Shown piece after piece: positions 8,043-14,086 of a stretch of DNA of 64,000 bases (position 1 is its first letter; the number at the start of each line of letters is the position of its first letter). This stretch comes from Ascidiimonas sp046199005 (lineage in GTDB: Bacteria > Bacteroidota > Bacteroidia > Flavobacteriales > Flavobacteriaceae), in NCBI GenBank assembly GCA_046199005.1, contig CP176050.1, positions 3,410,001 to 3,474,000 of the forward strand, in the 5' to 3' direction. Position numbers and translations under genes: made by a program. Below the pieces are notes generated by a model. The model did no database searches and was not told the origin of the DNA. It was given only the letters and a program-made list of their open reading frames with translations.

Positions 8043-8435
8043 TTAACTAATGCAATTATCGTCGTCCAATGATTTCATAAAATTTGTGATATTCTTTTTC
8101 TCATATGGATTCTGATGCAGTTCTGGTGTAGATAAAGCAAATATGATATCTGCAATACGCTTTGAATATGAGAGGTCGCTAAAATCAACCACATTCATAA
8201 CATACTCCAATTCGTCCTTATTAATCTTTTCGTTAAGATATAGGCTAAGAAGTTTTCTTAAATGTGTCGAAGTAAACTCTATATTTAAATCTGTTTCGTA
8301 ATCTTGAATAAAAATATCTGATGTTTGCCCTTGCTTTTGTTTGGTATAACTCAATACCTCTTCTTTTAATTCAGAGAAAAAAGTGTTTTCTTTTTCATCT
8401 CCATTTAAAAATTCTAATAATTCATGTATTCTCAT
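8043..8435 (-). CDS. candidate immunity protein of orphan RHS tip 2
   Basis: 130-aa soluble, acidic, mostly helical protein (MRIHELLEFLNGDEKEN...) with no recognised family. It starts 8 bases after the stop of RHS tip 2 and ends just before an IS1-terminus-like repeat. It contains an acidic patch (NVVDFSDLSYSKRIADII) typical of immunity proteins that bind basic toxin domains; the matching tip ends in a basic stretch. The call rests on position and composition. Confidence 0.55.
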   Translation of the reverse strand: MRIHELLEFLNGDEKENTFFSELKEEVLSYTKQKQGQTSDIFIQDYETDLNIEFTSTHLRKLLSLYLNEKINKDELEYVMNVVDFSDLSYSKRIADIIFALSTPELHQNPYEKKNITNFMKSLDDDNCIS

Positions 8436-8443
8436 TTCTAAAT

Positions 8444-9502
8444 TTATTTTAGGTATAGTCCTTGTTGATTTGGTTTTAAAAACCTTCTATGCAAAAACCT
8501 ACCATCTATTCTATATGTGTCCTTATACATTTTTACCAGTTTACCAGAATTGTTATATATCTTAACATACACAGCTCTTGCTTGACCTGACAAATTAGAC
8601 GCTTTAACAACTTTTTCGAATCGATAAAATGATTTGCCTCCTTTCCCTCCAATTTTGGATACTAATGAGTAGCCCTTTCCTAATTTTTTAAAAACAATAC
8701 CCAAAGGAAGTACTGACAATGATGCTTCTGTTACGTTTTCTCCGTTTCCTTCTGCATTAATATCTCTTAACAAAATATCCCAAAACCTACTAAGCTTACT
8801 TCCCTCGTTACCGTACAATATATACATCATATCATCGTCCTGCTTAGCAGGCATAGATTCTTGCGTATAATCATATGCATCGGAAGGAACCATATATTGT
8901 CCTTGATATAACTCATCATTAGATGGATGGTACCACGTATATTGGTCTCCTTTTTTATAATTCCTGTTAGGGTCTTCATAACCAATTATTGGAAGTCCAT
9001 CTTTCTTTTTACCATTTTTTTCCCATTCATCTATATCCTGAACCCAATATACTCTAGGGTCTCCGTCGTCTCTGTGTTCCAAAACCTTTCCATTACGGTC
9101 TATAAATGTAGATGTATTATGTTGTGGCCCATCTGGGAACAGTCCTGTTGGGTCTCCATAAAGAATTGGACTATTATAGGAATAATTATAAGGAGTAATT
9201 CCAACCAGTTTTTCTGCTAGACGGTCTATACTTCTGAAAATTCCAATAGAAGGATCATAAAACCTAAAACTAGTTTCATAAAAATTTAGACCAAGGCTTT
9301 CTTCTAACTCAACATTCATAAACTTATACGGATGTTCCGTACCATTTATAACATTGTTGTACCCCCTGTGCTGCAACCCAAAGGGATAATAATTATTCTC
9401 TTCTCTGATTTCAGATTGCGCAATTAAACCATTACCATCAGCATCTTGATAGGATAATCTTACCCTCGCGCGCCACCTGGCTCGTTCACTAAAAACAGCC
9501 AC
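8444..9502 (-). CDS. orphan RHS C-terminal tip 2
   Basis: The 352-aa frame begins inside hairpin linker B (MAVFSERARWRARV is linker-derived), joins the RHS core at RLSYQDADGNG, passes FYDPSIGIFRSIDRLA and PYNYSYNSP to DPTGL (about residue 117), and ends in a unique domain of about 235 aa. The domain has an acidic, aromatic first half (QYTWYHPSNDELYQGQY), a Gly-rich KLGKGYSLVSKIGGKGGK stretch and a basic C-terminus (RIDGRFLHRRFLKP). The toxin activity is not recognised. There is no signal peptide or promoter-like start, and the core upstream (9530-9767) is broken. It is best read as a stored tip with its immunity gene directly downstream. Confidence 0.7.
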   Translation of the reverse strand: MAVFSERARWRARVRLSYQDADGNGLIAQSEIREENNYYPFGLQHRGYNNVINGTEHPYKFMNVELEESLGLNFYETSFRFYDPSIGIFRSIDRLAEKLVGITPYNYSYNSPILYGDPTGLFPDGPQHNTSTFIDRNGKVLEHRDDGDPRVYWVQDIDEWEKNGKKKDGLPIIGYEDPNRNYKKGDQYTWYHPSNDELYQGQYMVPSDAYDYTQESMPAKQDDDMMYILYGNEGSKLSRFWDILLRDINAEGNGENVTEASLSVLPLGIVFKKLGKGYSLVSKIGGKGGKSFYRFEKVVKASNLSGQARAVYVKIYNNSGKLVKMYKDTYRIDGRFLHRRFLKPNQQGLYLK

Positions 9503-9529
9503 TGGCTGTTTTCTTTACGCTCCGCCCTC
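9467..9529. repeat. hairpin linker B inserted in the RHS core
   Basis: 63-bp linker that splits the GNVRL codons of the RHS core. Its ends match linker A (CGCGCCACCTGGCTC at one side, ACGCTCCGCCCTC at the other), but the centre is different: a perfect 9-bp stem AAAACAGCC / GGCTGTTTT (9492-9500 and 9504-9512) with a 3-base loop. Conserved ends with a variable hairpin centre suggest a common element family rather than chance. Confidence 0.7.
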
Positions 9530-9767
9530 TAAATGATCTTTATATTGAAAAACGTAATCGAACGATAAGATTTCTCCTGCCGTCGAAATGACAGGTTCAA
9601 TGTAACCTTCAGCGGTATTAAAAAACTGAAGGTTACTATTTTGCTCACAACATTTCAATTATTTGGTTTGTGTTCGCGAACCTCTTAAAATCGGTTTCAT
9701 AAATGTAATTGCCAGCATACAGTGTTTCAGTCAAAGAACTTTCTGCGGTGTTATTCACTATTTTTTT
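9530..9767 (-). pseudogene. broken RHS core remnant
   Basis: Homologous to the parent RHS gene around 19590-19781 (codons for YKDHLGN backwards to KKIVNDTAESS), but disrupted by about 50 bp of unrelated sequence around 9650-9698 and by linkers on both sides (B at 9467, A at 9768). No continuous reading frame remains. It is more diverged from the parent than the equivalent part of orphan 1. Confidence 0.65.
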
Positions 9768-9857
9768 GCCCACGCGCCATCTGGCTCATTTGTTTACCCT
9801 GAGCCTGTCGTAGGGCTAAAAATACCCACTGGGCATTTTTTTAACGCTCCGCCCTCC
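9768..9857. repeat. hairpin linker A, copy 2
   Basis: Near-identical to 7025-7114 over its 90 bp (a few substitutions, for example CACTGGGCATTTTT versus CCCTGGGCATTTTT), including the stem-loop and both conserved ends. The similarity continues downstream to about 9930 (7187 side: to about 7166). Same position relative to the RHS core as copy 1, directly after ...actattttttt. Confidence 0.7.
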
Positions 9858-9953
9858 ACAGCGTCGTAAATATAAGTATTTGTAAAATCACTATTTTAAA
9901 ATATAAAAGAGAAGATTACGAGATCTTCGCTAATATGATCTTAATGTTTATAA

Positions 9954-10129
9954 GCACCAGTTTGTCCCACAAACAAACAAAACCCTTATTCTACGTGCTC
10001 TTGAAAACTTTCAATTTCCGAAAGCAAATAGATTGTTCTATGATCAGAACTTTAATATCAACTTAGATCACTGATAATCAAATACCCGGACACTTTATTC
10101 TTCAAAAGCACCAGTTTACTACATTACCA
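9954..10129. repeat. ~155-bp non-coding repeat bounded by IS1-terminus-like motifs (copy 2)
   Basis: Second copy of the unit at 7862-8038. Motifs at 9954-9974 (diverged) and 10109-10129 (GCACCAGTTTACTACATTAC) are 155 bp apart in direct orientation. No transposase gene is associated here, so this may be the footprint of a deleted IS1-like element. No gene inside. Confidence 0.55.
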
Positions 10130-10214
10130 ATGACCTTACTTCAGGTTATTATCAAGAACTTGAACCTTATTATTAAATTGACTTACAAACACTTAACAGA
10201 CTTCTAAAACCAAA

Positions 10215-10235
10215 GCGCCAATTTGAAACACTACC
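10215..10235. repeat. solo IS1-terminus-like motif
   Basis: Plus strand GCGCCAATTTGAAACACTAC, same orientation as the other copies, 26 bp past the stop of the tip-3 immunity lipoprotein (10261). The interval 10130-10260 holds no gene. Confidence 0.45.
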
Positions 10236-10260
10236 TTTAAATGCCACCGATTTCAGTAGA

Positions 10261-10734
10261 TCAATCTTCTTTTGCTATTGTCAATGTATTATATAGCAAC
10301 TGACCCTTTTGTCCATACTTATTTCCAACTTCGATCAGTCCTCTGATATTTAAGGTATCAATTAATTTTTTACTGTAAACAAATCCTCCTTTTATCATAG
10401 TGAGTGTATCAGGATTGATTACCTGTAATTTGGGATCAAAAACAATGCTATCACCTATAATCACATTAGTCTCTTCATTCTTGTTAAATGCAACTATCAC
10501 TATTTCTCCTGCTACATTTGTATTGCTTCCATAAGTATTTTGATAAGACGGAATATTCCTCATAGTGATGCTATCAAAAATATATTTTTGGCTTAATTCG
10601 GATAATATTCCTTTTAAAGAGTCATTTTCTCTCCTTAAATCTTCTACTATTTTACTTTTCTCAACATTTTTGCATCCCACAATTAAAATGAATTGGAAAA
10701 ATAATAGTAAATTCTTACTAGTTACAACACGCAT
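10261..10734 (-). CDS. lipoprotein, candidate immunity protein of orphan RHS tip 3
   Basis: 157-aa protein with a signal peptide and lipobox (LLLFFQFILIVGCKN; Cys about residue 21), followed by a short coiled-coil-like segment (KSKIVEDLRRENDSLKGILS) and a beta-rich domain. No family recognised. It begins one base after the stop of RHS tip 3. A lipid-anchored antidote implies that the matching toxin acts in the periplasm or at the membrane (inference). Confidence 0.55.
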   Translation of the reverse strand: MRVVTSKNLLLFFQFILIVGCKNVEKSKIVEDLRRENDSLKGILSELSQKYIFDSITMRNIPSYQNTYGSNTNVAGEIVIVAFNKNEETNVIIGDSIVFDPKLQVINPDTLTMIKGGFVYSKKLIDTLNIRGLIEVGNKYGQKGQLLYNTLTIAKED

Positions 10735-10735
10735 C

Positions 10736-11716
10736 TTAATTTGATTTTAACATTTTTTCATTCGCTTTCTTCATATTATCTTCTTGCTTTTTTAGTGATT
10801 GTTTAGAAGCATTATTTACACTGTCAACTTTAGATTTTGGTACTGTAACCCGAACATTTGTAACACTTCCATGTGAAGTTACAGTATTAGGGTTATCCAA
10901 CACCGTTTGTATTGAACCTGCTCTTCTTGTGATGAAGGTAGTGTCTTTTTCAGGCTCGTTTGAATTCTGGTCAGTCCCCGCTTGTTTAACTAAGATATCT
11001 ACTGCGTCCCCTGCATTACCAACATTCTCAGCTTGTTCTACACCATCATTAAAAGAACTAGCCGCATTCCTCTTAGATTGATCTTTTGCATTAGTTTTGC
11101 CATTTCCTTTCCCAGATCTTTTCCCTTTAGCGGTGAGCAACAGAGCGTCTAAACCACTAACATTTTTCTTCACTACTACACCATCAGTTTTAGTTACTGT
11201 ATCAGGATCTCCCGAAGGTTCTCCGTCATCGGTTTCAAACTCGTAGCTATCAGCACTCGATCTATCATCAGCATCACCTTCTACATCCCAAGGCTCCATC
11301 CCGAAAAATTCCCTGACTTTATTCGCTCCAGCTTTTGTCATCTCCAATCCATACAATACATCTAAACCGCCAGGAGGCCAACCTCCGGTAGGCATCATCC
11401 CATCAGGATCTATAAAATAAATTGGATTATCAAACGCATAATTAAAAGGCGAGTGTCTACGCATTTGTTCAGCCAACGGATCTAAATTCATCCACCTGCC
11501 TATAGCAGCATCGTAATTTCGAGCGGTAATATCAATCCAGTTTAATCCTAATTCTTCTTGCTCTTCTTTATTCCCAAAACCGTATTTATGATTTCGACCA
11601 ACAATACTTGAATTATACCCCTTATGCTTCAACCCAAATGGATAATAGTTATTCTCTTCCCTAATTTCGGTAGAAGCATCGATAATGCCGTTATTATCGG
11701 CATCCTGATATGACAA
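10736..11716 (-). CDS. orphan RHS C-terminal tip 3
   Basis: RHS core from DHLGNVRLSYQDADNNG (codons begin near 11736; the annotated TTG start at 11716 is arbitrary), then YDAAIGRWMNLDPLAE, PFNYAFDNP and DPDGM at about residue 107, the DPxG cleavage-type motif. The unique C-terminal part (about 220 aa) is hydrophilic and low in hydrophobic residues, with acidic (VEGDADDRSSADSYEFETDD), Lys/Gly/Asn-rich (KGKRSGKGNGKTNAKDQ) and Lys-rich terminal segments. No toxin family recognised. Upstream of 11740 the core homology ends abruptly at unrelated sequence with a stop, so this is a truncated tip. Confidence 0.65.
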   Translation of the reverse strand: MSYQDADNNGIIDASTEIREENNYYPFGLKHKGYNSSIVGRNHKYGFGNKEEQEELGLNWIDITARNYDAAIGRWMNLDPLAEQMRRHSPFNYAFDNPIYFIDPDGMMPTGGWPPGGLDVLYGLEMTKAGANKVREFFGMEPWDVEGDADDRSSADSYEFETDDGEPSGDPDTVTKTDGVVVKKNVSGLDALLLTAKGKRSGKGNGKTNAKDQSKRNAASSFNDGVEQAENVGNAGDAVDILVKQAGTDQNSNEPEKDTTFITRRAGSIQTVLDNPNTVTSHGSVTNVRVTVPKSKVDSVNNASKQSLKKQEDNMKKANEKMLKSN

Positions 11717-11739
11717 TCTTACGTTTCCTAAATGGTCAC

Positions 11740-12194
11740 CATTTAAGCAAAAAATAAATTTTTCGGTCGCATTTTTCCTAGAGACTACCCTATATTTTTT
11801 AAAAGAACGTACTTCCTCTCATCTTCATTTCAGCCTTAAAGATAAAAATTAACAGTAGATTCCTCGCCAGCAAAGCCCAGATATTTTACCTTAAAATACC
11901 CCCTGTTCTTTGCTGGCTCCCTTTCCATCGCTCCACCAAAGCTATGTTACATAATGCGCTCTTATGGTACTCTTACAGGTAGCCATAAGCACACTATATA
12001 AAATAGCCTCTTTCCCTCCCGCTTTACAACCAAACTTACTAGCTGACTTCTACTTGATGATTTTTTTGATCAATATTCTAATATTGGAGCATATTAAAGT
12101 ACTGTTAGACATGATTTGGGCATGTTTGGGGGCATTTCAGGGGTTTTTGAGGCTTGTTTTTACAAAGCTTACGGGGAAGGGTCATTTTAAAAGA
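11740..12194. other. non-coding spacer with inverted repeat
   Basis: No convincing gene. It holds a 10-bp perfect inverted repeat GCCAGCAAAG / CTTTGCTGGC (11866-11875 and 11908-11917) around TATTTTACCTTAAAATA. The right half (ttaaaataccccctg...cgctccacc) loosely resembles hairpin linker A, perhaps a decayed copy at the former 5' border of tip 3. A 77-codon plus-strand frame at 11964-12197 has no supporting features. Confidence 0.4.
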
Positions 12195-12300
12195 TAGCGG
12201 AACTCATCCGCATCCCCCAACAGCTTCCGCCATCTTTTAAAACGTTTTTTTCAAGTCGTAACGTGGTATTAATTCGGTAGGTATTTATAGATCTTTTTAA

Positions 12301-12375
12301 GGTTCGAGTCCAGTCGTGGGCACAAGGTTTGACCTTCGGGTTATGAGCCCGACGGTCACTGGATTGTGGTTCCAG
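12301..12375. other. tRNA-derived fragments (T-arm-, fMet- and His-like)
   Basis: Plus strand 12301-12311 is GGTTCGAGTCC, a T-arm consensus. The minus strand of 12331-12354 matches, from memory, the anticodon arm and variable loop of initiator tRNA-Met (stem TCGGG, loop CTCATAA, stem CCCGA, then AGGTC). Plus strand 12359-12375 (CTGGATTGTGGTTCCAG) is a tRNA-His anticodon arm with GTG anticodon. The pieces are in opposite orientations and lack acceptor and D arms, so none is a working tRNA. Confidence 0.5.
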
Positions 12376-12713
12376 AGGTCGATTATGATGAGTGTTTAAA
12401 AGCCTCTTTTACTGCTTTTTTAGTGTCATTTTAACACTTGGAGCGTTTTAAGAACAACCTATTGACAGTCAAAAACATAACGGAAAAACGGGTCCGTGAT
12501 TCGGACTGGGGGTATGGGTAATTACTGTCTTACATACCCACTTTAAAAAAGCTAAAATATATAGATCTTCTTTCTCAGTTAAAAAACGTTTTAAAAAGGG
12601 TGGATCTGCGGCGGACGGTGCTGGTGGTGATCCGCTCTTTTTAAAATGCCAGGCTAAGCGCCTGTGGAGCGTCACGACTTCCGTGAGCCGTAAAGTAACT
12701 TTTGTAAAGGCAC

Positions 12714-12736
12714 ACGGGTTTTCAGTCCGTTGCTCC
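12714..12736 (-). other. tRNA-Phe-like anticodon-arm fragment
   Basis: The minus strand reads GGAGCA, then stem ACGGA, loop CTGAAAA (anticodon GAA) and stem CCCGT, followed by GTGCC in the variable-loop position. This is how the D-stem end, anticodon arm and variable loop of a tRNA-Phe look. No T arm (TTCGA) or acceptor follows, so it is a fragment. Confidence 0.45.
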
Positions 12737-12836
12737 TAAATTTTGATATGATGGATAGCAGCATTTAAAAGTGTATGCTGATAAAAAAGATTGGCATAAA
12801 TATACTATTTTTTGGTTCTATGTAGTGATGGCAAGC

Positions 12837-12913
12837 GGCTATTTTACATAATGGCGTTATAGCCCCTGACCACGGGGAAGAGCGGGTATAACTACCCGTT
12901 ATGTAAAGATAGC
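12837..12913. repeat. long imperfect inverted repeat enclosing two hairpins
   Basis: The outer arms (GGCTATTTTACATAATGG and CCGTTATGTAAAGATAGC) pair with one bulge. Inside are CCCC/GGGG (about 12863-12877) and CGGGTA/TACCCG (about 12883-12898). The three-way-junction shape suggests a folded RNA rather than a protein operator. Confidence 0.45.
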
Positions 12914-12962
12914 TTGGAAGATGCGGCTGGAAAGGCGATGTACTGAGTATTACCGAAGTGGA

Positions 12963-13015
12963 GCAGGGCAAACATGGAGGGTTCTTGCCGTAGCAATAAT
13001 CCAGGTTTGCCCTGC
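12963..13015. repeat. 11-bp perfect inverted repeat beyond the ParE gene
   Basis: GCAGGGCAAAC (12963-12973) and GTTTGCCCTGC (13005-13015) flank a 31-bp loop. It lies 18 bp past the stop of the ParE-like toxin. There is no U-run, so it is a weak candidate as terminator; it could be a module border or part of the structured region. Confidence 0.5.
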
Positions 13016-13033
13016 GAGGATCTATTCCTTTGA

Positions 13034-13315
13034 TTACCCTCTAGGTTTTCTATGGGTATGCAGTACAGCGTGTACGTAGATCGTATCTTCTTCTAAGGTA
13101 TAGTGGATGCCGTAGGGAAAACGCCTTGTAAAGACGATACGGATCTCCCGATAGCGTTCTTGAAAAAGTGACGGATTGGCTTTGATACTTTCTAATGCTT
13201 TATCGATCGTCGCTAAAAATTCTATGGACAATCCTTCTTTTTGATCTTCATACCAATCCATCGCCTGAGCCAGATCTTGCTGCGCTTCGGGCTTAATACG
13301 TAAATGGTAGTTCAT
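13034..13315 (-). CDS. ParE/RelE-superfamily toxin
   Basis: 93-aa toxin of a type II toxin-antitoxin pair. The N-terminus has the ParE-like helix pair (IKPEAQQDLAQAMDWYEDQ, GLSIEFLATIDKALESI), and the C-terminal sheet shows the family pattern FPYGIHYTLEEDTIYVHAVLHTHRKP. Length is normal. The start codon overlaps the stop of the antitoxin gene, the usual antitoxin-first order. ParE members poison gyrase and RelE members cleave mRNA; the sequence resembles the ParE side. The pair probably stabilises the neighbouring mobile module. Confidence 0.85.
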   Translation of the reverse strand: MNYHLRIKPEAQQDLAQAMDWYEDQKEGLSIEFLATIDKALESIKANPSLFQERYREIRIVFTRRFPYGIHYTLEEDTIYVHAVLHTHRKPRG

Positions 13316-13566
13316 TACTCTCCCAGAAGTTCTTTTTTTACTGCTTTCCAGTCTTTTCCGGCTTGTGGGTCACTTTGATGACGTGCTAACCGATCATCCA
13401 GTAGTTTTTTATCAGACTCGGAGAGCTCGTAAGCGGTTTCTTCTTCCTGGTCAAAGACTTGTTGAAGACGTGCCAAAAGGCCTTCTTTTTGGGTTTGTAA
13501 AAGCCGGTGTATGAGTTCTAATTTAGTGGCTTCTATATTCATCCTGGGTATAGTTACTTTCATCAC
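13315..13566 (-). CDS. antitoxin of ParE-type pair (addiction-module antitoxin family)
   Basis: 83-aa acidic protein (MMKVTIPRMNIEATKLELIHRLLQTQ..) with the C-terminal toxin-binding segment typical of addiction-module antitoxins (LSESDKKLLDDRLARHQSDP, GKDWKAVKKEL). It ends at the toxin start with a one-base overlap. Expected to bind and neutralise the toxin; a clear DNA-binding domain is not obvious at the N-terminus, where a short beta segment could give a ribbon-helix contact. Confidence 0.8.
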   Translation of the reverse strand: MMKVTIPRMNIEATKLELIHRLLQTQKEGLLARLQQVFDQEEETAYELSESDKKLLDDRLARHQSDPQAGKDWKAVKKELLGE

Positions 13567-13622
13567 AAAGATACTTTTTATTTTAGTACATTAGGTGGCC
13601 GCATGTGCGACCACCATTTTTA

Positions 13623-13892
13623 TTATTCGTTTTTAAGCCACTCGGATACACCTTCGAGTTCTTCTCCGGGATAGGTCGCAAGAACGATCTTTAAAAGCCA
13701 GTACCTGCTGTTTTGTAGTTCTTTTCCTGGGCGTTGGTCTTCGAGTTGGTTTAAGTACAAAAGTCCTTCTAAAAGAGCTTGCTGCATGTAGCTGAGTTCA
13801 GCCAGATCGGCAATAGGGAGTTTGATATAGTTTTGTTGGGTCTTGGGATCGGTGTGTACACTTAGAGCGTACTTTCCGCTAAAATTTTTCAT
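13623..13892 (-). CDS. small protein of unknown function in mobile module
   Basis: 89-aa soluble protein (MKNFSGKYALSVHTDPKTQQ...) of no recognised family, with a beta-rich first third and an amphipathic helical middle (LSYMQQALLEGLLYLNQLE). It follows a strongly structured leader (13916-13990) and precedes the antitoxin gene by 56 bp on the same strand. The leader and its context suggest a real gene carried by the module; the function is unknown. Confidence 0.55.
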   Translation of the reverse strand: MKNFSGKYALSVHTDPKTQQNYIKLPIADLAELSYMQQALLEGLLYLNQLEDQRPGKELQNSRYWLLKIVLATYPGEELEGVSEWLKNE

Positions 13893-13915
13893 ACTGTAAC
13901 TGTTTAGAGAAAAAA

Positions 13916-13990
13916 CCCGTAAGTCTTAGAGGTCTCACGCCAGTTACAGCGTTCGGAGGCTTTCACCTTACCGCCTCATAACCTACGGGC
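13916..13990 (-). ncRNA. structured leader RNA / attenuator-like terminator
   Basis: Minus-strand RNA of about 75 nt. A 9-bp closing stem CCCGUAGGU / ACUUACGGG is followed by six U residues; inside are GAGG/CCUC (second stem), GAGGC...GCCUC and CGC-GUAACUG-GCG hairpins. The U-run directly after the closing stem makes it terminator-like. It lies downstream of the recombinase operon (stop at 14087) and 23 bp upstream of the 89-aa gene, so it could end the operon or attenuate the small gene. I cannot assign a known RNA family. Confidence 0.5.
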
Positions 13991-14086
13991 AAATTTGTAA
14001 AGATTGACGTAACTGTTAAAGAGATAAAAGTACAATGTTTTCTTATTTCTAAGGACTTCGATTGTGTATATTCATTTTGTTTTCTT

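Larger units (their letters stand above)
12195..13020. ncRNA. highly structured non-coding region with tRNA-like fragments
   Basis: About 830 bp without a credible gene but with an exceptional density of stem-loops: GCGGA/TCCGC (12197-12211), 12331-12357, CTGGA/TCCAG (12359-12375), GTCCG/CGGAC (12492-12506), GGGTATG/CATACCC (12510-12539), GGATC...GATCC (about 12601-12633), a ~17-bp long-range stem (12837-12854 with 12896-12913) enclosing two hairpins, and an 11-bp perfect inverted repeat (12963-13015). Several pieces match tRNA arms. Possible readings: a large structured RNA, a graveyard of tRNA-targeted integrations, or an att/recombination region of the neighbouring mobile module. Orientation unknown. 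Confidence 0.4.

Noticed and set aside
9663..9869. 68-codon plus-strand frame across linker A copy 2
   Set aside because: A similar frame exists at 6938-7126 over the first copy, so it is a by-product of the duplicated linker and RHS core antisense.
11964..12197. 77-codon plus-strand frame
   Set aside because: No ribosome-binding or promoter signal, no family features, lies in repeat-rich spacer next to a truncated RHS tip.
12359..12375. complete tRNA-His gene
   Set aside because: Only the anticodon arm is present; no acceptor stem, D arm or T arm with correct spacing could be built.
12469..12675. 68-codon minus-strand frame
   Set aside because: Runs across several stem-loops of the structured region; composition unlike a protein.
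12765..12971. 68-codon minus-strand frame
   Set aside because: Overlaps the long inverted repeat 12837-12913; no protein-like pattern.
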